Source of the DNA: Pseudomonadota bacterium
Lineage (GTDB): Bacteria > Pseudomonadota > Gammaproteobacteria > UBA5335
NCBI GenBank assembly: GCA_002862435.1
Contig: PKDC01000012.1
Location: 34,227-98,226 of the forward strand
Reading direction: 5' to 3'
DNA length: 64,000 nt
Position 1 is the stretch's first letter. Every line of letters begins with the position of its first letter. Below are positions 39,848-47,635 of the stretch, piece by piece. The notes beneath the pieces were generated by a model that was not told where the DNA came from, did not search any database, and saw only the letters and a program-made list of their open reading frames with translations. Made by a program: the position numbers and the translations under genes.

Positions 39848-40336
39848 ATGATGCGCCACCGAACCCTGATGCGCCTCGCCGCCCTGCTGGCGGGGATGGC
39901 CCTGTTGATGACGCTGGGCTGCCGCAGCGTGATCGAGCACAGCCTCGACCGGCCCGAAGTCAGCCTGCGCGAGGTGCGCCTGCTGGAAATGGGACTGCTG
40001 TCGCAGCGCACCCAACTGGTGCTGCATGTGAAAAACCCCAATCCGGTTCCTTTGCCGGTACGGACGGTGCGCTACAAGATCGCGCTTGCTGGACTCCAAG
40101 TCGCCAATGGCGAGACGGATGAGGCCTTCACGGTCCCGGCGAAGGGGGAAACCGACATCAAGCTCCAGGTGCGCACCAACGCGCTGGAATTGGCCGCCCA
40201 GGCCGCCAACATGGCCACCAACTTCAACGGCCGCGTGGACTATGAGATCAGCGGTGAGGTGGAGCCCAACATTCCCATGACGGGCCCCTTCCCCTTCTCA
40301 CGCAAGGGCGAGGTCGCCCTGAACCGGACGCGCTGA
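39848..40336 (+). CDS. LEA14/WHy-domain lipoprotein
   Basis: A 162-aa protein with a lipoprotein-like signal (MMRHRTLMRLAALLAGMALL, then MTLGC with Cys25). It is followed by a WHy domain: PEVSLREVRLLEMGLLSQRTQLVLHVKNPNPVPLPV. LEA14-like domains bind or protect other molecules and often occur in the bacterial envelope. I chose the ATGATG at 39848 for the compact signal peptide; the ATG at 39803 has a better GGAGG and is possible. It is paralogous to the next gene (both have NPN motifs and end in a YEISGEVE/YRISGEIE strand) and lies 46 bp upstream of it. Confidence 0.8.
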   Translation: MMRHRTLMRLAALLAGMALLMTLGCRSVIEHSLDRPEVSLREVRLLEMGLLSQRTQLVLHVKNPNPVPLPVRTVRYKIALAGLQVANGETDEAFTVPAKGETDIKLQVRTNALELAAQAANMATNFNGRVDYEISGEVEPNIPMTGPFPFSRKGEVALNRTR

Positions 40337-40382
40337 GTTCCCGCAAACCGGCGACATCGCCATCCCAGGAGGGCTTTTCCAG

Positions 40383-40895
40383 ATGGATCTGGAACACAAC
40401 GAAAGCTTACCCCCCATTCCGCTGGTGCCGCCGACCCGGTCCGGCCTGCGCGTCCGCCTCAAGCGGCAGGCCATCCGGCTGCTCCGGCGCTGGATCAAAA
40501 CCCCGGAAATCTCCGTGACCGGCCTGAAACTGCGCCAGATGGGGCTGATGGAACAGCGCGGCCAACTCGGCATCCGGCTGCATAACCCCAATCGCATCGC
40601 CCTGGGCGTACGCGCCTTCCGCTATCGCGTCGAACTGTCCGGCCAGCGCTTCGCCAAGGGCCAGACGGCGGAGCCCTTCCGCATTCCCGCCCGCGACGCC
40701 ACCAGTTTTGACGTCGACGTGCGCCTGTCCATGCTGAAACTGGCCGGCTCCCTGATGGGCGCACTGCTGGCGCCTCGTCCCAAGCTGGAATATCGCATCA
40801 GCGGGGAAATCGAACTGGCGCTCCCCTGGCTGCCGCCGATTCCATTCAGCTACACCGGCCAGGTTGACCTGGAGCGGCTGGGTGAACGGCGCTGA
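40383..40895 (+). CDS. LEA14/WHy-domain protein without signal peptide
   Basis: A 170-aa protein. The N-terminus is basic (RVRLKRQAIRLLRRW) and has no membrane-spanning run; the WHy domain follows: PEISVTGLKLRQMGLMEQRGQLGIRLHNPNRIALGV, ending YRISGEIELALPWLPPIPFSY. AGGAGGG lies 9 nt upstream of the ATG. It looks like a cytoplasmic or membrane-associated paralogue of the preceding lipoprotein. It overlaps the ABC ATPase gene by 14 bp if that starts at GTG 40882. Function unknown, probably linked to the ABC system. Confidence 0.8.
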   Translation: MDLEHNESLPPIPLVPPTRSGLRVRLKRQAIRLLRRWIKTPEISVTGLKLRQMGLMEQRGQLGIRLHNPNRIALGVRAFRYRVELSGQRFAKGQTAEPFRIPARDATSFDVDVRLSMLKLAGSLMGALLAPRPKLEYRISGEIELALPWLPPIPFSYTGQVDLERLGERR

Positions 40896-41589
40896 GCCCA
40901 TGGTGCGCCTGCAGGGCGTAAGCCACGGCTACCCCGAACCGGGCGGCTGGCACCGCGTGCTGGAGGATGCCGCGCTGGAAATCGGCGCCGGCGAGGCGGT
41001 GGCGCTGGTGGGTCGCAGCGGCTCGGGCAAATCCACCCTGCTCAACCTGATCAGCGGCATCGACCGCCCCCAGGCCGGCAGCCTTCATGTGGGCGGCATC
41101 GACATTACCACCCTCAGCGAACGGGAACGCACGCTGTTGCGCCGCCGGCGCATTGGCTTCGTGTTCCAGTTCTTCAACCTGCTGCCCACCCTGACGGTGG
41201 CGGAAAACCTGCGCCTGCCGCTGCAACTGCTGGGGCGGGGCGGCCGCGCGGCTGACCGCGCTGTGGCCGACATGCTCACGGCTGTCGATCTGGCCGGTTA
41301 TGAGGACCGTTTCCCCGACACGCTGTCCGGCGGGGAGCAGCAGCGGGTCGCCGTGGCCCGCGCCCTGATTCACGAGCCGGACCTGATTCTCGCCGACGAA
41401 CCCACCGGCAACCTGGATCCGACCACCGGCAACCGGGTGGCGGAATTGCTGGACCAACTGGTGCGCCAGTTCGGCAAGACCTTGATCCTGGTCACCCACA
41501 GTCCCGATCTGGCGCGTCATGCCGACCGCATCCTGCGCCTGCAACAGGGCCGGTTGGTGCCCGAACCAGCGCCGCCCGCCGCCCCATGA
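40882..41589 (+). CDS. ABC transporter ATP-binding protein (LolD/MacB-like)
   Basis: A 235-aa ATPase with Walker [32 protein letters not shown] (typical of the LolD/MacB group), signature [15 protein letters not shown], Walker [13 protein letters not shown] and the switch VTHS. I start at GTG 40882, which has GGAG 7 nt upstream and overlaps the preceding gene; ATG 40900 is the alternative. The stop overlaps the permease start (ATGA). This group drives mechanotransmission or lipid/lipoprotein extraction rather than import. Confidence 0.92.
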   Translation: MNGAEPMVRLQGVSHGYPEPGGWHRVLEDAALEIGAGEAVALVGRSGSGKSTLLNLISGIDRPQAGSLHVGGIDITTLSERERTLLRRRRIGFVFQFFNLLPTLTVAENLRLPLQLLGRGGRAADRAVADMLTAVDLAGYEDRFPDTLSGGEQQRVAVARALIHEPDLILADEPTGNLDPTTGNRVAELLDQLVRQFGKTLILVTHSPDLARHADRILRLQQGRLVPEPAPPAAP

Positions 41590-44162
41590 TTCCGCTGCAC
41601 GTCCGGGCCGGCTGGCGCCATCTGACCCGGCACCGCTGGCTCACCGCCCTCTCGGTGCTGGGCATCGCCCTGGGCGTGGGCGTCGTGGTCGCCGTGGACC
41701 TGGCCAGCACCAGCGCCCGGCTGGCCCTCAAGACCTCCATGGCCGCCGTCGTGGGCGAGGCCACCCACCAGATCCTCGCCGGTCCCGATGGACTGCCCGA
41801 AACGGTCTACCGGGACCTGAGGTTGGGCGGCTGGGAAACGCCGCTGGCCCCGATCATCGAGGCCACGGTCAGTGTGGCCAACCGGCCCGGCCACAGCTTC
41901 CGGCTACTGGGCGTGGACGGCACCGCCGAATTCGCTCTGGGTCGGGGCCAAATGGGAGCCACTGGTGCTGGACTGGCCACGGGTGGCGGCCTGCTCGGCG
42001 CGGTGCGGGGGGTCACCCAGCCGGGCCAGGCCTGGGTTTCGGGACGGGCAGCCGCGGGGCTTGGTCTTGTGCCCGGCGATCCGCTGGAGCTGCTGCTGCC
42101 CCTGGGGCGAGGCACGGTGACCGTGGCCGGCGTGCTGGACGATGCGGGCACCGACCGCGACCTGTCCGGGCTGATGCTGATGGACATTGCCGCCGCCCAG
42201 GAACTGCTGGCGATGGATGGTCGCATCAGCCGCATCGACGTGCGCCTGCCGGAAGGACGCGCCGGCGAACAGGCGCTGGCGGCCCTGCAGGCGCGCCTGC
42301 CGACGGGCCTGCGGTTGGAAACCACGGGCAGCCGGGTGCGGGCGATGGAAGGCATGACCCGGGCTTTTGAGTTCAACCTGATGGCCATGAGCCTCTTGGC
42401 CCTGGTGGTGGGGCTCTATCTCATCTACAACACCCTGAGCTTCGCCGTGGTGCAGCGACGGCAGCTGCTGGGCATCCTGCGCACCGTGGGCGTCACCCGT
42501 GGCCAGGTGTTCCGCGCCATCCTGGGCGAAGCCCTGCTGCTGGGGCTGGCCGGGACCCTGCTGGGGCTGCTGCTGGGCACGGCGCTGGCCCAGTTCCTGG
42601 TGGGGCTGGTGGGCCGCACCATCAACGACATCTATTACACCCTGCAGATTTCACAACTGGCCTTGAGCCCTTGGGGACTGACCAAGGGCTTGCTGCTGGG
42701 ATTGGCCGGCAGCGCGCTCGCGGCCCTGCCGGCCGCCTGGGAAGCGGCGCGCACCCCGCCGCGGCGGGTGCTCAACCGCTCGGACCTGGAAGCCCGCACG
42801 CGCCGGCTGGTGCCGCGCCTCGCCGCCCTGGGGCTGCTCTTGGCCGTGGTGGTCCTCCCATTGCTGCTGCTGTGGCCGAGCCGGTCGCTGGTGCCCGTGT
42901 ACGCCGGGCTGATCGCGCTGGTGCTGGCGGCGAGCCTGGTCATCCCCGCGCTCACCGTCGGACTGATGGGCCTCGTCGCCCACCTCGCCCCCGCCGGCCG
43001 GGGATTGCTGCTGCGCATGGCGGCGCGGGGCGTGGTGCGTTCCCTGAGCCGCACGGGCCTGGCGATCGCCGCCCTGACCGTGGCCCTGTCCACCGCCGTT
43101 GGAGTGGGTACCATGATTCACAGCTTCCGTGGCAGCGTGACCGACTGGCTGGAACGCACGTTGAGCGCGCAGATCTACGTCTCCCCCGGCGGCGGCGCCC
43201 CACGCGGCGCGCGCCTGCCCGACAGCCTGTTGCCGACCCTGGCCGCCTTGCCGGGCATGGCGGAGGTGGTCGGCATCCGCGCCGCCCCCATTGATACTTC
43301 CGACGGGCCGGTGGGCGTCTCGGCCGTGCCTTTCAAGGAACAACTGCGCGGCGCGCTCCAATTCCTCGCGGGTGATCCGGCGACGGCCTATGCGGCACTG
43401 GCGGATGCCCAGCGCGAGACACCCGCCGTGCTGGCCAGCGAACCCCTGGCCTGGCACCGCCAACTGAAGGTGGGCGACCGGCTGCAACTGGCCACCGATG
43501 CGGGCTGGCGCGCGTTCGAGGTGGTGGGGATCTATCAGGACTTCGGCTCCGACCAGGGGCATCTGCTGATGGACGAGGCCGCGTTCAGCCGCCACTGGAA
43601 CCGCCCCGGCGTCACCGGCATCGGGCTCTATCTCGCGCCGGGCGCGGATGAGACGGCGCTGGTGACGCAGATCCAGGCGCTGGCCACGCCCGAGATGCCG
43701 CTGTCGGTGATGCGCACCGCCGGGATTTTGGCGTTTTCCCTGCAAATCTTCGATCGCACCTTCGCAGTCACCGGCGTGCTGCGCCTGCTCACCCTGATCG
43801 TGAGCCTGGCGGGGGTGACCAGCGCCCTGATGGCGCTGCAACTGGAGCGGACCCGGGAATGCGCCGTGCTGCGCGCCTTGGGGATGACCCCCGGACAGGT
43901 GCGGCGCTGGGTCACCCTGCAGACCGCCCTGATGGGGGCGGTGGCGGGACTGCTCGCCGTGCCGGTGGGGCTGGTGCTCGCGGCAGTGCTGACCGGAGCC
44001 GTCAATCACCGCGCCTTTGGCTGGACCATCCATTTCCAGATCGCCCCCGGCCTATTGCTGCAGGCCCTGGGGCTGGCCGTGCTGGCGGCGCTGGTGGCGG
44101 GCGCCTACCCCGCCTGGCGCATGGGTCGCACGCCGCCAGCCCTGGCCCTGCGGGAGGAATAG
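41586..44162 (+). CDS. ABC transporter permease with two FtsX domains
   Basis: An 858-aa membrane protein with an N-terminal helix (LTALSVLGIALGVGVVVAVDL, about 20-40) and a large periplasmic domain. A first FtsX core has TM segments near 260-390, including LLGILRTVGVTRGQVFRAILGEALLLG. More helices, a second periplasmic region and a second FtsX core follow, with CAVLRALGMTPGQVRRWVTLQTALMG near the C-terminus. The two cores in one chain match AttF/AttG-type and YbbP-like permeases. It pairs with the preceding ATPase. The AttH-like protein follows after 2 bp. Confidence 0.92.
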   Translation: MIPLHVRAGWRHLTRHRWLTALSVLGIALGVGVVVAVDLASTSARLALKTSMAAVVGEATHQILAGPDGLPETVYRDLRLGGWETPLAPIIEATVSVANRPGHSFRLLGVDGTAEFALGRGQMGATGAGLATGGGLLGAVRGVTQPGQAWVSGRAAAGLGLVPGDPLELLLPLGRGTVTVAGVLDDAGTDRDLSGLMLMDIAAAQELLAMDGRISRIDVRLPEGRAGEQALAALQARLPTGLRLETTGSRVRAMEGMTRAFEFNLMAMSLLALVVGLYLIYNTLSFAVVQRRQLLGILRTVGVTRGQVFRAILGEALLLGLAGTLLGLLLGTALAQFLVGLVGRTINDIYYTLQISQLALSPWGLTKGLLLGLAGSALAALPAAWEAARTPPRRVLNRSDLEARTRRLVPRLAALGLLLAVVVLPLLLLWPSRSLVPVYAGLIALVLAASLVIPALTVGLMGLVAHLAPAGRGLLLRMAARGVVRSLSRTGLAIAALTVALSTAVGVGTMIHSFRGSVTDWLERTLSAQIYVSPGGGAPRGARLPDSLLPTLAALPGMAEVVGIRAAPIDTSDGPVGVSAVPFKEQLRGALQFLAGDPATAYAALADAQRETPAVLASEPLAWHRQLKVGDRLQLATDAGWRAFEVVGIYQDFGSDQGHLLMDEAAFSRHWNRPGVTGIGLYLAPGADETALVTQIQALATPEMPLSVMRTAGILAFSLQIFDRTFAVTGVLRLLTLIVSLAGVTSALMALQLERTRECAVLRALGMTPGQVRRWVTLQTALMGAVAGLLAVPVGLVLAAVLTGAVNHRAFGWTIHFQIAPGLLLQALGLAVLAALVAGAYPAWRMGRTPPALALREE

Positions 44163-44164
44163 GC

Positions 44165-45340
44165 ATGGGCCGGCGCATCGGGGGATTGATCGTTTTGGCG
44201 CTGGCCGCAGTGTTCCTGGCCTGGGCGCTGCCCCGCTGGACGCTGCGCCCGCCTCCGCTGGCGCCGGGTGGACAGATCGACCTCAACCAGGCCTTCGAGG
44301 CCACCACCAGTGGCTATGAGCGGGCCGACGCCGCGCGTCCTTTCTCGTTTCCGGCCGACCACGGCCCCCACCACGACACGGCCAGCGAGTGGTGGTACGT
44401 CACCGGCAACCTGCGCACCGCGCAGGGCCGCCGCTTCGGCTATGAAGTGACCTTCTTCCGCGTCGCGCTGGCGCCCACCCTGCCGCCGCGCCGCTCGGCT
44501 TGGGCCACGCGGCAGATCTACATGGCCCATCTCGCCGTCACCGACCCCGAAGGCCGCCGTTTCCATGCCTTCGAGCGTTTCAACCGGGCGGCGCTGGGCA
44601 TGGCCGGGGCACATGCCGCGCCATTGCGCATCTGGCTGGACGATTGGGCGTTGAGTGCCCGACCCGGCGCCGATCCCAGCCTGCCGACTCCGCCACTGGC
44701 ACTGCGCGCCGCGCAAGGCCCCGTTGCCCTCGAGCTGGAACTCGATGCCCGCAAGCCGCCCGTCCTGCAGGGCGCGGCGGGCCTGAGCCGCAAAGGACCC
44801 GCGCCGGGGGATGCCTCCTACTACTACAGCCTCACCCGCCTAGCCACGCGCGGCACCCTGACGCTGGACGGCGAGCGCTTCGCAGTGGAGGGTGATTCCT
44901 GGATGGACCGCGAATGGGGCACCTCCACCCTGGGACCGGAACGCAGCGGCTGGGACTGGTTTGGTGTGCAGCTCGCAGACGGCTCGGAGCTGATGTTCTG
45001 CCGCATCCGCCGCCGCGATGGCACGCCCAACCCCTTCGACTACGGCGTCTGGGTCAGTCCCGACGGGCAGGCGGAAACGCTGGACGCCCGCGCTGTCGAA
45101 ATCCACGAGACGGGTCGTTGGCGCAGCCCCCATTCCGGCATCAGCTACCCCAGCGGCTGGACCCTGCGGCTTCCAGCCCGCCAGCTCAGCCTGCATCTCA
45201 CGCCCCTTCTGCCCGACCAGGAGCTGAATCTCGCTGTGCGCTATTGGGAAGGCGCCTTTGAGGCCACCGGCGAGCTGGCCGGCCGCGACATCGGGGGCCA
45301 CGGCTACGTCGAGCTGACCGGCTACGGCGCCACCCCCTGA
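44165..45340 (+). CDS. AttH/CrtC-like two-domain lipocalin protein
   Basis: A 391-aa protein with an N-terminal signal anchor (GRRIGGLIVLALAAVFLAWAL). The family hallmark HDTASEWWYVTGNL lies near residues 72-85, and GDSWMDREWGTSTLGPERSGWDWFGVQL-type sequence lies in the middle. These belong to the CrtC/AttH (lipocalin-related) family; AttH of Agrobacterium and related proteins sit with an ABC exporter like the one here. It is probably a periplasmic partner carrying a lipid-like or hydrophobic ligand. No other carotenoid gene is present, so carotenoid 1,2-hydratase activity is unlikely. GGAGGAA lies about 6 nt before the ATG. Confidence 0.85.
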   Translation: MGRRIGGLIVLALAAVFLAWALPRWTLRPPPLAPGGQIDLNQAFEATTSGYERADAARPFSFPADHGPHHDTASEWWYVTGNLRTAQGRRFGYEVTFFRVALAPTLPPRRSAWATRQIYMAHLAVTDPEGRRFHAFERFNRAALGMAGAHAAPLRIWLDDWALSARPGADPSLPTPPLALRAAQGPVALELELDARKPPVLQGAAGLSRKGPAPGDASYYYSLTRLATRGTLTLDGERFAVEGDSWMDREWGTSTLGPERSGWDWFGVQLADGSELMFCRIRRRDGTPNPFDYGVWVSPDGQAETLDARAVEIHETGRWRSPHSGISYPSGWTLRLPARQLSLHLTPLLPDQELNLAVRYWEGAFEATGELAGRDIGGHGYVELTGYGATP

Positions 45341-45397
45341 GGGCGCGGGGAGCGCTATCCGAACGCAACAGGATCGGCTATAGTAGGCCGTTCTGTT

Positions 45398-45473
45398 GGG
45401 GCGGTAGCTCAGCTGGGAGAGCGCTGCGTTCGCAATGCAGAGGTCGGGAGTTCGATCCTCCTCCGCTCCACCA
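45398..45473 (+). tRNA. tRNA-Ala (anticodon CGC)
   Basis: A complete 76-nt cloverleaf with encoded CCA. Acceptor GGGGCGG pairs with CCGCTCC and contains the G3-U70 wobble that marks alanine tRNAs. The D arm is GCTC/GAGC, and the anticodon stem CTGCG/TGCAG encloses TTCGCAA, giving anticodon CGC for GCG codons. The T arm is GGGAG-TTCGATC-CTCCT. A -10-like TATAGT lies about 14 bp upstream (45379-45384), and a terminator follows. Confidence 0.97.
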
Positions 45474-45478
45474 AATTG

Positions 45479-45507
45479 AAGGGCTCGGATGACATCCGGG
45501 CCTTTTT
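45479..45507 (+). terminator. Intrinsic terminator after tRNA-Ala
   Basis: GGCTCGGA (45482-45489) pairs with TCCGGGCC (45495-45502, one T-G wobble) around a 5-nt loop, followed by TTTTT. It is placed 9 bp after the tRNA CCA. Confidence 0.88.
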
Positions 45508-45864
45508 CTTGCCTGAATTCCCATTGTCGCCTGAAATCCCCGTTTGACAGAGGCTTCAACCACGGCCCTTCCGACTCGTCCGAATCGGGGCGTTCGCCGG
45601 CGCGGTATTGACCGAGGACTGCGCCAGCAGCGTGGCCATGAGCGATGGCGCCTCCCGGCTGTTCATCTCTGCAATATTTATTGCTGCCTTCGGACAGCGC
45701 GGGCTGGCAGGCCTCGTCGAACAGGAATGCCGGGCGATGGCGCCGTTCAGATTTGCGGAGCCACTTCTAACCACTCCGGCTTGAGCACCTCACCGCAGGT
45801 ATGATCGGCATCTGTTTTGGGGTGTCCATCTGTGGTTAGCCATCTTCAAATAAAGGGAGCACTT
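45508..45864. other. Spacer between tRNA-Ala terminator and GST gene
   Basis: About 357 bp with no complete gene. A plus-strand frame is open without an ATG-led start from about 45548 to a TGA at 45782-45784 (reading ...FIAAFGQRGLAGLVEQE...). It looks protein-like and may be the tail of a lost gene or cassette. TTCTAAC near 45764 and GTTAGCC near 45832 loosely resemble the outer boxes of an integron attC site. Confidence 0.35.
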
Positions 45865-46485
45865 ATGCAGTTGTACGTGGATTCCAACTATGTTTCACCC
45901 TACGCGATGTCTGTATTCGTGGCTTTACACGAAAAGAAATTGCCATTTGAGATCACAACCATTGATCTGTCGAGCGGAGCGGCTAGCGCTCCTGCTTACG
46001 CCAAGATATCCCTCACCCATCGTGTTCCCACATTAGTTGATGGTGATTTCTCGCTTTCTGAGTCGTCGGCAATTACTGAGTATTTGCACGAGGCTTATCC
46101 AGGGCAGGCGTTGTACCCCGCTGAAGTAAAAGATCGTGCTCGCGCCCGTCAAGTACAGGCGTGGTTACGTAGTGATTTCATGCCAATTCGCTCGGAGCGA
46201 ACCACCGTTGTGTTGTTTTATGCCCCCTCGGCCACGCCGCTATCTGCCGAGGCGCATAGCGCTGCACAGAAATTATTTGCAGGCGCAACAGAGTTACTTT
46301 CGCACGGCGGCCCGTACTTGTGCGGCAAAGAGTGGTGCATCGCCGATGCCGATTTAGCACTTATGCTTAATCGTTTGGCGCTTAACGGCGATTCAGTACC
46401 TGAAAGTTTGGCTGCCTACGCCTCGCGTCAGTGGCAACGGCCATCTGTGCAGTTATGGGTTAATCAAGAACGTCCGCCACTATGA
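45865..46485 (+). CDS. Glutathione S-transferase (YfcF-like)
   Basis: A 206-aa GST. The N-terminal thioredoxin-fold domain has LYVDSNYVSPYAMSVFVALHEK, the glutathione-binding VPTLVDGDFSLSESSAITEYL (about 49-69) and the helical C-terminal domain with CGKEWCIADADLALML (about 151-166). It resembles E. coli YfcF. I start at ATG 45865, which has GGGAG about 6 nt upstream. Base composition is clearly more AT-rich than the core genes around it, and an integron attC-like site follows its stop at once, so it looks like a captured gene cassette. Confidence 0.92.
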   Translation: MQLYVDSNYVSPYAMSVFVALHEKKLPFEITTIDLSSGAASAPAYAKISLTHRVPTLVDGDFSLSESSAITEYLHEAYPGQALYPAEVKDRARARQVQAWLRSDFMPIRSERTTVVLFYAPSATPLSAEAHSAAQKLFAGATELLSHGGPYLCGKEWCIADADLALMLNRLALNGDSVPESLAAYASRQWQRPSVQLWVNQERPPL

Positions 46486-46543
46486 ACATGGCGCTCGAGA
46501 GGGACGCGGCAAAAGCGGCTAGCCCCTCAACTTTACGTTGGGA
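46481..46543 (+). repeat. Integron attC-like recombination site after GST
   Basis: The 63-nt stretch has the attC layout: an R'' box TATGAAC (46481-46487), a 5-nt spacer, and an L'' region GCTCGAGAGGG. It pairs imperfectly, with an extra base, to L' CCCCTCAAC (46523-46531); a 5-nt spacer TTTAC then precedes R' GTTGGGA (46537-46543). The conserved AAC...GTT ends are present. The GST stop codon lies inside its first bases, as is common for cassettes. No integrase gene is in the window. Confidence 0.5.
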
Positions 46544-46557
46544 AGCATCAGGAGCCG

Positions 46558-46800
46558 TTGCCGCATGACGTCTATGCGGGATCAACCATTGCAAAAGCAA
46601 GGTTCTTCATCGACTGCGTTGATGGAGCCGGCAAAAACGAGCGAGTGTCATTTGCAATCACCTTGAGGCGGCTAGATCTGTCTGCCAACCCGAACCACGC
46701 CCCCGGCTATGCATCGATCTCCCGAACTCGGCGCGTACCGACCTTGGTACACAAGGGGTTCTCCCTGCCTGAATCCTCGGCGATCTCTGAGTCTCAAGCC
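46558..46800 (+). pseudogene. Broken second glutathione S-transferase
   Basis: The frame from about 46558 reads ...VSFAITLRRLDLSANPNHAPGYAS and then ISRTRRVPTLVHKGFSLPESSAISE. This aligns closely with the intact GST 0.7 kb upstream (EITTIDLSSG...APAYAKISLTHRVPTLVDGDFSLSESSAITE). The thioredoxin-fold N-terminal end is diverged and the whole C-terminal domain is missing: homology ends near 46795, where the sequence passes into the 3' end of the minus-strand Anbu gene. It is a gene fragment. Confidence 0.75.
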
Positions 46801-46805
46801 CAGTG

Positions 46806-47534
46806 TTATTCCCAATCGAAACGCGGCAGATTATCCAGCGCCCGACGCAAGGCGTTTTGCCATTCCTCTTTGACCGCCGCGTAGAACGGCGTGTCCAGAT
46901 CAAATGTCTGATGCCGCAAGACCCGGAGTTCGCCCGTTCGATAGAGCAACAGCTCCACCGGCGGCCCGACCGAGATATTGCTGCGCATGGTTGAGTCGAT
47001 GGAGACCAGGGCAGCGCGGGCGGCATCCTCCAGGGTAATGCCCCGATGGATGTTGCGGTCCAGAATGGGCTTGCCGTATTTGATCTCGCCGATTTGGAGA
47101 AATGGCATCTGCTCGGAACAGCTGATGAAATTGCCTTCCGGATAGAGCAGGAAAATATCCGGGCGCTCATTGCCGATCTGGCCGCCGAGGATAAAGGTGG
47201 AAGTCGTGTCCACCATGGCCCCTGCCGTAGCACCTGAGGTGGCCTGCACCTGGCGGCTGACCCGCCCGACATAACCGACCAGCTCATCGAAATGCTGGAA
47301 GGTGCGCAGGCTCTCCGTGGCCTGGGGATCTCTTGCATGCCGCTTCAGGATGGCGACCACTTGCTGTGTCGTCGCCAGATTGCCCGCACTCAGCAGGACC
47401 ACCACCCGGTCACCGGGGTATTCAAAGACATACATCTTGCTGTAGGTTCCGACGTGATCGACGCCGGCATTGGTGCGTGAATCGGACGCAAAAACCAGTC
47501 CCTGATCACAGCGGACAGCAAGGCAATAGGTCAT
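46806..47534 (-). CDS. Anbu-type proteasome-like peptidase
   Basis: A 242-aa Ntn-hydrolase of the Anbu (ancestral beta-subunit, bacterial) family. It begins MTYCLAVRCDQGLVFASDSRTNAGVD; the Thr after the initiator Met is the expected catalytic nucleophile. GGQIGNERPDIFLLYPEGNFI and SMRSN-like STMRSNISVGPP are further family features. The frame opens 14 codons earlier, but homology and the need to expose Thr2 support ATG 47534. Anbu usually sits with an ATP-grasp, an alpha-E and a transglutaminase gene; none is here. It is divergent from the alpha/beta hydrolase. Confidence 0.9.
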   Translation of the reverse strand: MTYCLAVRCDQGLVFASDSRTNAGVDHVGTYSKMYVFEYPGDRVVVLLSAGNLATTQQVVAILKRHARDPQATESLRTFQHFDELVGYVGRVSRQVQATSGATAGAMVDTTSTFILGGQIGNERPDIFLLYPEGNFISCSEQMPFLQIGEIKYGKPILDRNIHRGITLEDAARAALVSIDSTMRSNISVGPPVELLLYRTGELRVLRHQTFDLDTPFYAAVKEEWQNALRRALDNLPRFDWE

Positions 47535-47635
47535 GATCGATCCATTTTTTATATTGGACGGGGGGCCATTGATCATATCATGCCCGTCCCGGCTAAGCCC
47601 ACGAATTCATTCATGGATCAACCCAGGAATCAGGG

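Noticed and set aside
44165..45340. Carotenoid 1,2-hydratase in a pigment pathway
   Set aside because: The CrtC/AttH family is shared, but there is no carotenoid gene nearby and the gene is coupled to an ABC exporter, so the AttH-like reading is preferred.
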